Of a stretch of DNA of 64,000 nucleotides, positions 34,569 through 44,520 are shown piece after piece. The first letter of the stretch is position 1. Each line of letters begins with the position of its first letter. Where the stretch lies: assembly GCA_900318665.1 (NCBI GenBank), contig ONLQ01000001.1, positions 1 through 64,000 of the forward strand, read 5' to 3'. Both the position numbers and the translations under genes were made by a program. The stretch is from an uncultured Bacteroidales bacterium (GTDB taxonomy: Bacteria; Bacteroidota; Bacteroidia; Bacteroidales; P3). The notes under the pieces were generated by a model, which saw only the letters and a program-made list of their open reading frames with translations, ran no database searches and had not been told where the DNA came from.

Positions 34569-36086
34569 GTGTCAGAGTCCAAGTCCGACATACAAGCGAC
34601 GACAAAGGAGCAGACATCGAATTATCGAAGTGTTTTTAAGGCCACCTCTTTGTTCGGCGGTGTGCAGGTGTATCAAATCCTTATTGGCATTATCCGTTCA
34701 AAGGTTATTGCCGTTTTGCTCGGTCCCGCGGGCATGGGCATACAGGGGTTGTATCAATCGACACTTGATTTGATAAAGAGCGTGACGGCGCTGGGTTTAG
34801 AACAAAGCGCGGTACGCGACATTTCGGAGGCTAATGGCAGCAAGAACGAGCATCTGATTGCCCGAACGGTAGCCGTTACGCGGCGTCTTATATGGCTGAC
34901 AGGTATGACTGGGCTTCTGCTCACATTGGTTTTGTCGCCATGGTTAAGCACCCTTACATTCGGAAACCATGACTATACATGGGGCTTCGTCATACTATCC
35001 TCGACGTTGCTCTTCAATCAGATTTGTTCTGGGCAGAAAGTCCTCTTGCAAGGATTGCGCAGATTGAAGGATTTGGCAAAGACAACGGCCATAGGCTCCA
35101 CCATCGGATTGCTCGTCAGCATTCCTCTTTATTATTGGATTGGAGTCAAGGGTATAGTGCCTACGATGGTCTTAACGTCTGTCGCAATGCTGTTGCTCTC
35201 ATGGCACTATTCTCGCAAGGTTAAGATAGAAGAAGTAAAAGTCACTACACGCGAAGCAATAAGCGAAGGACGCTCGATGATGAAGATGGGAATTGCAATG
35301 AGTGTCAGCGGCATACTTGTTGCTTTGTCGGCCTATGTCCTGCGCTGGTTTATTCGGCAGCAAGGGGGAGTTGAAGAGGTTGGACTGTTTACGGCTGGCT
35401 TTATTATTGTGAGCACATACATCGGTATGATTTTCTCGGCAATGAGTACTGACTACTATCCTCGATTGGCGGCTGTTAACAAGGATAATTCTCGTTGCCG
35501 CGAGATAATAAATCAGCAGGCTGAGGTGGCAATCTTGATTTCCTCGCCAATAATTGTCTTCGGCATGGTCTTTATGCCGTTTATCATACGGCTGATATAT
35601 TCCGAGAGTTTCCTTCCAGCAAACCACTATATCCTTATTGCGCTCCTTGGCATGATGTTCAAGGTGGTTTCGTGGTCGGTCTCGTTCGTTTTCCTGGCCA
35701 AGGCGGAGTCGCGTCTGTTTATGATAAACGAAACCATCACAAATCTTTATGGCTTGGCTTTTAATCTGTTGGGCTATTGGTTGGGAGGTCTTGCAGGATT
35801 AGGTATTTCCTATGCCGCCATGTATTTTATCTATATGATTCAGGTTTACATCATTGCCCGCAAACGGTACGGTTTTGGTTTCTCACTATCATTTAAGAGG
35901 GTGTATGGCATCTTGTTTCTGATGGTTATAGCCTGTTTTGCACTCATCGTGGCGTGGCAAAGCGCATGGGTCTATCTGCCATCAATCGTCATACTTGCTG
36001 GTTGTTCCTTCTATTCGTTCTACGAACTCAACAAGCGTATGCAGGTGATGCAGTATGTAAAACAAAGATTTAAAAGAGACGTATGA
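34569..36086 (+). CDS. wzx: O-antigen/polysaccharide flippase (Wzx type)
   Basis: Start is GTG at 34569; no ATG occurs until about residue 56, inside a conserved helix, so GTG is the sensible choice. The protein has about 12-14 hydrophobic helices, with the early conserved stretch SKVIAVLLGPAGMGIQGLYQ typical of the O-antigen translocase branch of the MOP superfamily. It would move the undecaprenyl-linked repeat unit across the inner membrane. It lies between the aminotransferase and a glycosyltransferase, overlapping the latter by 4 nt. Confidence 0.88.
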   Translation: MSESKSDIQATTKEQTSNYRSVFKATSLFGGVQVYQILIGIIRSKVIAVLLGPAGMGIQGLYQSTLDLIKSVTALGLEQSAVRDISEANGSKNEHLIARTVAVTRRLIWLTGMTGLLLTLVLSPWLSTLTFGNHDYTWGFVILSSTLLFNQICSGQKVLLQGLRRLKDLAKTTAIGSTIGLLVSIPLYYWIGVKGIVPTMVLTSVAMLLLSWHYSRKVKIEEVKVTTREAISEGRSMMKMGIAMSVSGILVALSAYVLRWFIRQQGGVEEVGLFTAGFIIVSTYIGMIFSAMSTDYYPRLAAVNKDNSRCREIINQQAEVAILISSPIIVFGMVFMPFIIRLIYSESFLPANHYILIALLGMMFKVVSWSVSFVFLAKAESRLFMINETITNLYGLAFNLLGYWLGGLAGLGISYAAMYFIYMIQVYIIARKRYGFGFSLSFKRVYGILFLMVIACFALIVAWQSAWVYLPSIVILAGCSFYSFYELNKRMQVMQYVKQRFKRDV

Positions 36087-37195
36087 ATATATTGATAATA
36101 GGTGAGTTCTCAAGTTTTGCCAAGCATTTGAAGGCTGGGTTTGAGGCGTTAGGCCATCGTGTTGCCATAACGTTCAACGGCGATGGATGGAAGAAACTAA
36201 AACCCGATGGGCTTGATATTCTTTATGGCGTCAAAGGCTATAAAATCATGGGAATACCTATTCGTGGCCTTGGTCTCCTTGCCGTTCCTCAGGAGAACCG
36301 ACGCATACAGCGCAGTCTGGACAGAATATTTCCCAATGGTCCCGATTTGATAGTGTGTATTAATTATAAGTTTCTATCGTCTAATTCTTTTCAGGCAGGT
36401 GTTACTATAAAGTACATAAAAAAATGCCTGGCTCGTGGAGCGAAACTGATTATGTCTGAATGTGGCGCCAGTATGGCGGGCAACTATTTCAGAAAAGAGT
36501 GGTTCGATTCGCATGGCTATCCCAACCTTAAAACCAAGGAAAAGCGTTATTCGTTCCTGCTCAGGTCCTCAGATGTTATAATACCTACGGTATATCACTA
36601 TTACGAGCAGTTGATGGCTTATGCCGAATATCATCCGTTTGATGTCTCAAAAGTCACCCGCTCCATACCGCTGCCTATCACAATTGACAACAATGCTCAT
36701 ATCAATAGGATAGAGAATAGGAAAGTCGTTGTTTTCCATGGTGTGATAAGACCCATAGAGAAGGGAACGCCTTTTATCAAGGAGGCTATGGACCGTTTGC
36801 AGGCCGAAATGCCCGAGCGGGTGGAATGTTTTTGTCTCGGCGGTATGCCCTACGACGAGTATGTCAAACTATTTGACAGGGTGGATATTCTGATAGACCA
36901 GGCCTATTTTAACGGCTGGGGAATGAATGCGACGATAGGTGCCATGAAAGGCAAATGCGTTATGGTGTCGTGCGGGCCAGAGAATGCTGAAAATATGGGA
37001 ATCCCCGAGATACCATTTGTGCAGATTGGGCCTGATAGCGAACAGATATATCAAACCTTAAAGGCGTTGGTTCTCAACCCCGAAAGGATTGACGCTATCA
37101 AAGAGAAATCGCGGGAGTTTGCTGTTAATCACTGCGAAACCTCACACATTGCGCAGCGTTACCTCGAATGTGTCGGACTCGCAAACAAAGCGTAG
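36083..37195 (+). CDS. GT-B fold glycosyltransferase
   Basis: The N-terminus ILIIGEFSSFAKHLKAGFEALGH is a GT-B Rossmann start, and the C-terminal half carries the donor-site pattern of GT1/GT4-type enzymes (VVVFHGVIRPIEKGTPF, then FDRVDILIDQAYFNGWGMNA and CVMVSCGPENAENMGIPEIPFV). No signal peptide or membrane helix. Probably adds a sugar of the polysaccharide unit; donor and linkage unknown. Last gene of the short cluster, which lacks a polymerase or further transferases. Confidence 0.78.
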   Translation: MNILIIGEFSSFAKHLKAGFEALGHRVAITFNGDGWKKLKPDGLDILYGVKGYKIMGIPIRGLGLLAVPQENRRIQRSLDRIFPNGPDLIVCINYKFLSSNSFQAGVTIKYIKKCLARGAKLIMSECGASMAGNYFRKEWFDSHGYPNLKTKEKRYSFLLRSSDVIIPTVYHYYEQLMAYAEYHPFDVSKVTRSIPLPITIDNNAHINRIENRKVVVFHGVIRPIEKGTPFIKEAMDRLQAEMPERVECFCLGGMPYDEYVKLFDRVDILIDQAYFNGWGMNATIGAMKGKCVMVSCGPENAENMGIPEIPFVQIGPDSEQIYQTLKALVLNPERIDAIKEKSREFAVNHCETSHIAQRYLECVGLANKA

Positions 37196-37297
37196 ATATA
37201 ACCCATATCTTTTCTTTGCGGTAGTGGCGTTTCTATCGTGCGCGCCGTGGCTAAAATCGGTGTTTGTCCGATAGTTAGCAATGGTGCAAAACTTGCT

Positions 37298-37328
37298 TTT
37301 GGTGGTATGCAAAAATATTGTATTTTTG
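37298..37328 (+). promoter_or_regulatory. Consensus promoter of the helicase gene
   Basis: TTTG (37298-37301), 19 nt, TATTTTTG (37321-37328). It gives a leader of about 115 nt. Confidence 0.7.
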
Positions 37329-37448
37329 CTTTTCCTAAGCACAACCACACATACTTTTTTCTATCAGATAACCAGCCGTGCTACGGCTGAGGGCGGTGGC
37401 TGACGCCTTGCGAGGACCGCCCGCCAATAAGCAATCAATACTCCTGCC

Positions 37449-39785
37449 ATGGACGAAATACTTCTTGAACTGAACGAAGCACAGCGTGAGGCGGCAGCCT
37501 GCATCAGCGGCCCGGTAATGATTATTGCTGGTGCTGGCTCTGGCAAGACGCGCACCCTTACCTACCGCATAGCGCATCTCATCAACGAGGGCGTTGACCC
37601 TTTCCGTATTCTTGCGCTGACCTTCACTAATAAGGCCGCCGCCGAGATGCGTGAGCGTATCACGCAGTTGGTGGGCCCCGCGGCACGCAATATCTGGATG
37701 GGCACGTTCCACTCTGTTTTTGCTCGCATACTGCGTTCCGAGGCCACAAAACTAGGCTACACTTCGTCGTTCACCATCTACGACACCGACGACAGCAAGG
37801 CTGCCATACGGCAGATTGTGAAAAACATGAATCTCGACAGCAAGGCCTATGCTCCCAATGCGGTGCTGAGCCGCATCTCCATGGCAAAGAGTGCGTTGAT
37901 GCTGCCCGGCGACTATGCTGCTAATCCCGAGATTATGCAGACCGATACAGCCGCCCATAGGCCGAAAATTGCCGAGATATACAACCAGTATAACATCCGT
38001 CTGCATCATGCCAACGCTATGGATTTCGACGACTTGCTGGTGAATGTCAATATTCTGCTGCGCGATTTCCCCGACGTATTGCTCAAGTATCAGCAGCGTT
38101 TCAACCACATCTTGGTCGATGAGTATCAAGACACTAACTATTCGCAGTATCTTATAGTGAAGAAACTGGCGGCGCGCCATCAGAATATCTGTGTGGTGGG
38201 CGACGACGCGCAGAGCATCTACGCTTTCCGTGGCGCCAATATAGAGAACATTCTCAACTTCAAGCGCGACTATCCTGCTGTGCGCCTCTTCAAACTGGAG
38301 CAAAATTACCGTTCCACGCAGAACATCGTGAATGCCGCCAACTCGGTCATAGCGCAAAACCAGGAGCAGATAAAGAAGGAGATATGGACCGACAACGGCG
38401 AGGGCAACCGCATACGCCTGCTCCATGCCATGGACGAGCGCGAGGAGGGCATGATGGTGGCAGAGGCTATTAAGCAGGCACATCTGTCTGACGACCTCGA
38501 ATACAAGGATTTTGCCATACTTTACCGCACCAACAGCCAGTCGCGTTCTATGGAAGAGGCCTTGCGCAAGATGGCAATACCTTATCGCATCTATCAGGGC
38601 ATTTCGTTCTATGGCCGCAAGGAGATAAAAGACGTGCTGGCATATATGCGCCTTGTGGCTAACAACCACGACGACGAGTCGCTGCTACGCGTCATCAACT
38701 ATCCTGCCAGAGGCATAGGGCAGACCACCCTCGACAAGATTCGCGCCGTGGCTGCCGATAACGACATCAGCATCTGGACAGCGTTAGAAAATCTGCCTGC
38801 CTTGGGCGTGACTATTGGCAGCGGCATTGTGACAAAGATTGATGCGTTCGTCTCCATGATTCGCCGGTTCTCGTCGCTTATCTACACTACCGACGCCTAC
38901 ACCCTTGGCGACCAGATTGTGCGTAATTCCGGCATTTTGCGTCTGCTCAAGGAGGACGAAGACCCAGACAACCCCAACCGTATAGAAAACATCATGGAGT
39001 TGCTCAACGGCATACAGGAGTTTTGCGAGAAAGAGGAAGATATAGTGCCCGACAGCCCAGAGGAGGAGGCGCAACCCGACGAGAGCGGCGGTTTGCGCAC
39101 GCTTGACAAGTTCTTGCAACAGGTGTTGCTGCTCACCTCCGAGGACAAGACCAAGGACGACCCCGACACGGTATCGCTTATGACTATCCATGCCGCCAAA
39201 GGTCTGGAATTCCCGCAGGTCTTTGTGGTGGGTATGGAGGAAAACCTTTTCCCGTCGGCACTTACAATCTCCTCGCGGCGCGAACTGGAAGAGGAACGCC
39301 GCCTGTTCTATGTGGCCGTCACCCGCGCCATGAGCCAACTGACGCTCTCCTATGCCTCGTCGCGTTACCAATACGGAAAATCGTCGTTCCAAGAGTTGAG
39401 TCGTTTTGTCGAAGAGATAGACCCGCGCTATATCGACATTCCGCAAAAGAAGCCCACCTTCCCCAAGGTCGGCACCCTGCCTCGGGCTTTTCCGGGATTG
39501 TCGCGCTCAGCGAAACCAACGTTCACCCGCCAACAGACCAGAACATCGTCGGCAAGCCCTTCGGTGTCGTCGCATACGCAAAGCCCCGGACCGACGCGTC
39601 CGCGCCAGCAGTCCGACCGCATACAGGTGGGCACCCATGTCCGACACGAGAAGTTTGGCGAAGGCACAGTCACCGAAATTGATGTGCTGGGTGGTGAGCG
39701 CCGCGCGCATATATTCTTCGAGGATGCTGGTGGCGAGAAAGTCCTTCTCCTCAAGTTCGTTAAGTTGCAGATAATTGACGAATAA
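37449..39785 (+). CDS. uvrD: ATP-dependent 3'-5' DNA helicase UvrD/PcrA
   Basis: Superfamily 1A motifs in order: GAGSGKTRTLTYR (motif I), TFTNKAAAEMRERI (Ia), ILVDEYQDTNYSQY (II), VVGDDAQSIYAFRGA (III), LEQNYRSTQNIV (IV), MTIHAAKGLEFPQVFVVG (V) and RRLFYVAVTRA (VI). 778 residues is usual. The C-terminus has a Pro/Ser/Thr-rich linker and then the tudor-like end (GTHVRHEKFGEGTVTEID) that in PcrA contacts RNA polymerase. Acts in nucleotide excision repair, mismatch repair and removal of stalled complexes. Confidence 0.96.
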   Translation: MDEILLELNEAQREAAACISGPVMIIAGAGSGKTRTLTYRIAHLINEGVDPFRILALTFTNKAAAEMRERITQLVGPAARNIWMGTFHSVFARILRSEATKLGYTSSFTIYDTDDSKAAIRQIVKNMNLDSKAYAPNAVLSRISMAKSALMLPGDYAANPEIMQTDTAAHRPKIAEIYNQYNIRLHHANAMDFDDLLVNVNILLRDFPDVLLKYQQRFNHILVDEYQDTNYSQYLIVKKLAARHQNICVVGDDAQSIYAFRGANIENILNFKRDYPAVRLFKLEQNYRSTQNIVNAANSVIAQNQEQIKKEIWTDNGEGNRIRLLHAMDEREEGMMVAEAIKQAHLSDDLEYKDFAILYRTNSQSRSMEEALRKMAIPYRIYQGISFYGRKEIKDVLAYMRLVANNHDDESLLRVINYPARGIGQTTLDKIRAVAADNDISIWTALENLPALGVTIGSGIVTKIDAFVSMIRRFSSLIYTTDAYTLGDQIVRNSGILRLLKEDEDPDNPNRIENIMELLNGIQEFCEKEEDIVPDSPEEEAQPDESGGLRTLDKFLQQVLLLTSEDKTKDDPDTVSLMTIHAAKGLEFPQVFVVGMEENLFPSALTISSRRELEEERRLFYVAVTRAMSQLTLSYASSRYQYGKSSFQELSRFVEEIDPRYIDIPQKKPTFPKVGTLPRAFPGLSRSAKPTFTRQQTRTSSASPSVSSHTQSPGPTRPRQQSDRIQVGTHVRHEKFGEGTVTEIDVLGGERRAHIFFEDAGGEKVLLLKFVKLQIIDE

Positions 39786-39830
39786 GGTATTTTTTTTTGC
39801 CTTGTGTCAAGATTTGGCCCATGCTGCCTT

Positions 39831-39838
39831 TATCTTTG
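39831..39838 (+). promoter_or_regulatory. Possible -7 box before dnaE
   Basis: TATCTTTG, 73 nt before the dnaE start. The nearest TTTG (39813-39816) is only 14 nt away, so this is a weak match. Confidence 0.35.
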
Positions 39839-39910
39839 CCACTCGAAAAAGGTTATAGAAATATCACAATACCCGTTTATTGATTAGTAATACATATAAA
39901 TAAAGTTTTT

Positions 39911-42900
39911 ATGCCTCAGTTCACACATCTCCACGTCCACTCGCATTATTCTATTCTCGACGGAATGTCGAAGATACCGGACCTTATAAAGAAATGCAAG
40001 AAGAATGGCATGTATGCTATGGCCCTGACCGACCACGGCAACATGTATGGCATCAAGGACCTGCTTGACACTGCGAAGAAGGAGAATGGCAGGGTTAAAG
40101 ACGCTATAAAGGAACAGCAGGCTATCATTGACAACGCTGAGGCCTCGGCAGAAGAAAAGCAAGAGGCCGCGCGTCAGATGGAGATACTGAAGGGGCAGAT
40201 ATTCAAGCCTATCATAGGCATAGAGGCCTACTGTGCCCGCCGCACGCTCTACGACATGGACAAGAACGTGAAGGAGGTGAACCCTGAATCGGGACGTGAG
40301 CGCATTGTTGACTCGTCGGGCTACCACCTCATACTGTTGGCAAAAAACAAGCAGGGCTACAAGAGTCTGTGTAAGTTGAGTTCCATAGCCTTTACCGATG
40401 GTTTCTACAACCGTCCGCGTATCGACCGCAATGTACTGGAGAAATACCACGAGGGGTTGATAGTCTGCTCGGCGTGTTTGGGTGGCGAGTTGCCGCAGAA
40501 AATCATGCGCGGCGATATGGCTGCGGTTGAGGAGACCGTGCAGTGGTACAAGCGTGTGTTTGGCGACGACTATTATATAGAACTCCAGCGCCACAAGACC
40601 GACAAGCCTGGCGGCGACACCAACGTCTATGAGCGTCAGAAGCAGGTTAATCCCGTGCTGATAGAGATGGCACGGAAATACGACATCAAGATAATCTGCA
40701 CCAACGACGTGCATTTTGTCGAAGAGGAGCACGGCGAGGCCCACGACCATCTTATATGTATAAGCACCGGCGCCAAACTGAGCGACGCCAACCGCATGCA
40801 CTACACCAAGCAGGAATGGCTGAAAACTCCCGACGAGATGGCCGAGATTTTTGCCGACCTGCCCGAGGCACTGGCTAACACTATGGAGATTGCCGACAAG
40901 GTGGAATCCTACAGCATCGACAGCGACCCCATCATGCCGATGTTCCCTATCCCCGAAGAGTTTGGCACCGAAGCCGAATACCGTCAGCGTATCACCGAAC
41001 AGGAACTCTTTGACGAGTTTACACGCAACGAGCGTGGCGAGGTGGTCATGAGCCAGGAGGACGCCGAGGCCAAGATAAAAAAACTGGGCGGCTACGACAA
41101 ACTCTACCGCATCAAGTTCGAAGCCGACTATCTTGCCAAACTTGTCTGGGACGGCGCTCACAAGCGCTACGGCGACGAACTCACCGACGTGCAGAAAGAG
41201 CGCATCATTTTCGAACTCCACACCATCAAGACGATGGGTTTCCCTGGCTACTTCCTCATTGTGCAGGACTACATTCGTGGCGCACGCGAGGAGTTGGATG
41301 TCAGCGTGGGACCCGGTCGTGGCTCGGCGGCAGGAAGCGTGGTGGCCTATTGTCTCAAAATCACCGACCTCGACCCGTTGAAATATGACTTGCTGTTTGA
41401 GCGTTTCCTCAACCCCGACCGTATATCGCTGCCCGATATTGATGTCGATTTCGACGATGCTGGCCGTGGACGCGTGCTCGACTGGATTACGCAGAAATAC
41501 GGCAAGGAGAAGGTGGCGCATATCATCACCTATGGCACCATGGCCACCAAATCGTCGATAGCCGACGTGGGACGCGTGGAGGATTTTCCGCTCGACCAGG
41601 TGAAAAAACTCAAAGACTATGTTCCTGAGAGGGGGTTCCCCGATAACATTAAAGACGAGAAAGGCAAGTCGCCAAAGGTGAACCTGCGCAACTGCTACAA
41701 ATATGTGCCAGAGTTACGCAGCATAATGGAGAGCGACGACCCTAATGACCAGGCAACGAAAAACATGCTCACCTATGCCGAGGAATTGGAAGACACCAAC
41801 CGACAGATTGGTATCCATGCCTGCGGTGTCATTATCGGTGCCGACGACCTCACCAACTTTGCCCCTGTTTGCACCATTAAGGATAAGGTTACGGGCGAGG
41901 ATGTGGTCGTTACGCAATACGACGGCCATGTTGTTGAAAATGTAGGCCTCATCAAAATGGACTTCCTTGGCCTCAAGAACCTCACAATCATCAAAGACAC
42001 TATCCGTGCCATAAAGAAAAACCACGGCGTGGATATAGACATAGACCATATCCCTATCGACGACAAAGCGACCTACGACCTCTATTGCGCTGGCAACACC
42101 GTTGGCACATTCCAATTTGAAAGTCCTGGAATGCAGAAATATCTGCGCGAACTGCACCCCGAAGTGTTTGGCGACCTCATCGCTATGAACGCTCTCTACC
42201 GTCCAGGCCCAATGGACTATATTCCCCGTTTCATACGTTGCAAACATGGCGACGAGCCTATCACCTATGATATTCCCGTCATGGAGAAATATCTGAAGGA
42301 GACCTATGGCGTGACGGTCTATCAGGAGCAGGTCATGCTTTTGAGCCGCCTCTTGGCCAACTTCACGCGTGGAGAGAGCGACTCACTGCGTAAGGCTATG
42401 GGCAAGAAGTTGATAGATAAGATGATGGAGTTGAAGGGCAAGTTCCTCGAAGGAGGACAGGCCAACGGGCACCCCAAGGACAAGTTGGAGAAAATATGGG
42501 CCGACTGGGAGAAATTTGCCTCCTATGCCTTCAACAAGTCGCACGCTGCCTGCTATTCGTGGGTGGCCTATCAGACTGCCTATCTCAAGGCGCACTATCC
42601 GTCGGAGTATATGGCAGCCGTTATGACCAGCGCGCAGAACGACAACAAGCGCGTCATAGAACTTATGGAGGACTGCCGTAAGAACGGCATCGAAATCATG
42701 CTACCCTCAATCAACGAGTCTAGCAGTAATTTCTCGGCCAATGCCAAAGGTCAGATACGCTTCGGTCTGCAGGGTATTGTGGGCATGGGCGAGGCCGCCG
42801 CTGCTGCCGTCATCGAGGAACGTGAGGCTCATGGCCCCTATATAGACATCTTCGATTTCTTGCAGCGTGTCAATCTGCGTACCGTCAACCGTAAGAGCAT

Positions 42901-43822
42901 TGAGGCTCTAATCAATGCTGGTGCTTTCGACGGCTTGGGCGATATGCATCGTGCACAGTATTTCGTGCCCGACTCAAAAGCCCCCGACAGCCCTCTGTTT
43001 CTCGACCGACTGGTGCGCTGGGGTATTCGCGAGCAGGAGTCTAAGGATTCGTCGCAGATGAGCATCTTCGACCTGTCGGAAGATGTGAAAAGCGAGGCAC
43101 ATCCCACGCCGCCGGTATGCGAGCCGTGGAGCACTTTCGAGCGTTGTAATAAAGAGAAAGAAGTCATTGGTTTCTATATCAGCGGCCATCCGCTCGACGA
43201 CTACAAATACGAAATGAAAACGTTCGCCATGCCGGTTACCACAATGTCTGACCTTGAACCGCTTGTCGATAAGGATGTGCGTTTTGGCGGTTATGTGTCG
43301 AGTGCCAAAAGTTTAACGTCTCAAAAGAATGGAAAACCCTATGGCATAATGACGATTGAAGACTACGATGGTTCGTATGAGTTGAAACTATATGGTAAGA
43401 AGTACGGAGAAATGCAGAAATTTCTCGTTCAGGGTATTTTCGTTTTCTGCAAAGGCAGGGTACGTCAGTGGCCTCGTTACGGTGATGATGGCAGTCTTGA
43501 AAAGTCTGCACCGAGGTTTGAACTCACTGAAATGATGATGCTTGACGAAGTGCTTGAGTATTACACCAAGAGCGTGAAGTTGGAACTACGACTCTCCAAG
43601 ATTGACAAAAACCTTATAGAACGTTTGCGAAAAACATGTAGGGCACACAAAGGTAAGACTTCGCTTGAGGTGCAGGTGCTTGACGACATCGGTGACGACC
43701 CGCAGCGCTCTTTGACAATGAGCAATTCTACCATTCGTATTTCGCCGCGCGATTTTATTAAGGCTGTGACCGATGCCGGATTTGCTTACAGAGTATCCAT
43801 TGTGTCTAAACCTATATTCTAA
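39911..43822 (+). CDS. dnaE: DNA polymerase III alpha subunit
   Basis: The PHP domain starts the protein (FTHLHVHSHYSILDGMS), followed by the polymerase core with GPGRGSAAGS and the catalytic aspartates in LPDIDVDFDDAGRGRVLDW, the YQEQVM segment, a helix-hairpin-helix region (LRTVNRKSIEALINAGAFD), the GHPLDDY motif and an OB fold (VRFGGYVSSAKSLTS). 1303 residues is longer than E. coli DnaE (1160) mainly through N-terminal inserts between PHP strands, as in other Bacteroidota. It is the replicative polymerase, DnaE1 type. The stop is 1 nt before dtd. Confidence 0.97.
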   Translation: MPQFTHLHVHSHYSILDGMSKIPDLIKKCKKNGMYAMALTDHGNMYGIKDLLDTAKKENGRVKDAIKEQQAIIDNAEASAEEKQEAARQMEILKGQIFKPIIGIEAYCARRTLYDMDKNVKEVNPESGRERIVDSSGYHLILLAKNKQGYKSLCKLSSIAFTDGFYNRPRIDRNVLEKYHEGLIVCSACLGGELPQKIMRGDMAAVEETVQWYKRVFGDDYYIELQRHKTDKPGGDTNVYERQKQVNPVLIEMARKYDIKIICTNDVHFVEEEHGEAHDHLICISTGAKLSDANRMHYTKQEWLKTPDEMAEIFADLPEALANTMEIADKVESYSIDSDPIMPMFPIPEEFGTEAEYRQRITEQELFDEFTRNERGEVVMSQEDAEAKIKKLGGYDKLYRIKFEADYLAKLVWDGAHKRYGDELTDVQKERIIFELHTIKTMGFPGYFLIVQDYIRGAREELDVSVGPGRGSAAGSVVAYCLKITDLDPLKYDLLFERFLNPDRISLPDIDVDFDDAGRGRVLDWITQKYGKEKVAHIITYGTMATKSSIADVGRVEDFPLDQVKKLKDYVPERGFPDNIKDEKGKSPKVNLRNCYKYVPELRSIMESDDPNDQATKNMLTYAEELEDTNRQIGIHACGVIIGADDLTNFAPVCTIKDKVTGEDVVVTQYDGHVVENVGLIKMDFLGLKNLTIIKDTIRAIKKNHGVDIDIDHIPIDDKATYDLYCAGNTVGTFQFESPGMQKYLRELHPEVFGDLIAMNALYRPGPMDYIPRFIRCKHGDEPITYDIPVMEKYLKETYGVTVYQEQVMLLSRLLANFTRGESDSLRKAMGKKLIDKMMELKGKFLEGGQANGHPKDKLEKIWADWEKFASYAFNKSHAACYSWVAYQTAYLKAHYPSEYMAAVMTSAQNDNKRVIELMEDCRKNGIEIMLPSINESSSNFSANAKGQIRFGLQGIVGMGEAAAAAVIEEREAHGPYIDIFDFLQRVNLRTVNRKSIEALINAGAFDGLGDMHRAQYFVPDSKAPDSPLFLDRLVRWGIREQESKDSSQMSIFDLSEDVKSEAHPTPPVCEPWSTFERCNKEKEVIGFYISGHPLDDYKYEMKTFAMPVTTMSDLEPLVDKDVRFGGYVSSAKSLTSQKNGKPYGIMTIEDYDGSYELKLYGKKYGEMQKFLVQGIFVFCKGRVRQWPRYGDDGSLEKSAPRFELTEMMMLDEVLEYYTKSVKLELRLSKIDKNLIERLRKTCRAHKGKTSLEVQVLDDIGDDPQRSLTMSNSTIRISPRDFIKAVTDAGFAYRVSIVSKPIF

Positions 43823-43823
43823 A

Positions 43824-44279
43824 ATGAGAGTTGTTATTCAGCGTGTGACGCAAGCAAGCGTCTCTATTGGTGGGGAAGTGGTTTCCAGCATAGGCTGCGG
43901 TATGCTCGTGCTGCTGGGCATAGAGGATGCCGACACCGACGAGGACATCGACTGGCTCTGTCGCAAGATTGTGGCATTGCGCATTTTTAACGATGCCGAC
44001 GGCGTGATGAACCTCCCCGTCACCGATGTGTCCGACAGTGGCATCCTGGTGGTGAGCCAGTTTACGCTTATGGCCTCGACCAAGAAAGGCAACCGCCCGT
44101 CATATATCCGTGCGTCGCGTCCCGAGGTGGCAATACCTATGTATGAGCGTTTTGTGGAACGTCTATCGCAGTGCTTCGGTCGTCAGGTGCTGACGGGCCG
44201 CTTCGGCGCCGACATGCAGGTGTCGCTCCTAAACGACGGTCCGGTAACCATCTGCATAGACTCGCAAAACAAGCAATAA
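43824..44279 (+). CDS. dtd: D-aminoacyl-tRNA deacylase
   Basis: Start set at ATG 43824 (MRVVIQRVTQASV), 17 codons inside the longest frame, which gives the usual 151 residues. The motifs SQFTLMAS (with the SQxT element) and the late NDGPVTICID (GP cis dipeptide) define the Dtd family, which removes D-amino acids and Gly wrongly charged on tRNA. It follows dnaE with a 1-nt gap and is followed by a terminator. Confidence 0.95.
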   Translation: MRVVIQRVTQASVSIGGEVVSSIGCGMLVLLGIEDADTDEDIDWLCRKIVALRIFNDADGVMNLPVTDVSDSGILVVSQFTLMASTKKGNRPSYIRASRPEVAIPMYERFVERLSQCFGRQVLTGRFGADMQVSLLNDGPVTICIDSQNKQ

Positions 44280-44362
44280 TCCACGGTTTCGCACTGCCAG
44301 ACGGACTAAATAATGCAGCAGGCATAAACAGTCCAAATAGAACAGATTTCGTAACGTAATTA

Positions 44363-44413
44363 ACATTCAAAGTTGCATATAATCAATAGGATGCGACTTT
44401 GAATGTTTTTTTG
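44363..44413 (+). terminator. Rho-independent terminator of dnaE-dtd
   Basis: A 16-bp stem with one G-T pair (44363-44378 with 44391-44406, core CAAAGTTGCAT), loop 12 nt, then seven T. Confidence 0.85.
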
Positions 44414-44449
44414 TTGATAAGTAAAAAACAGAGGTTTTAAACTAATTTC

Positions 44450-44457
44450 TATTTTTG
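44450..44457 (+). promoter_or_regulatory. Bacteroidota -7 promoter box before nrdJ
   Basis: TATTTTTG, 63 nt before the start codon at 44521. No -33 TTTG at the usual spacing. The leader is too short for a cobalamin riboswitch. Confidence 0.45.
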
Positions 44458-44520
44458 TACTCCCTTTGCATGGCATGGGGTTCACAGCACGATAGTTTAA
44501 CCTTTGGCATTGATTATATT

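Noticed and set aside
39884..41521. 545-codon leftward frame opposite dnaE
   Set aside because: dnaE is certain on the other strand across the whole interval; the frame is a shadow.
44407..44520. Cobalamin riboswitch before the B12-dependent reductase
   Set aside because: The stretch between the terminator and start codon is only about 110 nt and shows no B12-box-like sequence.
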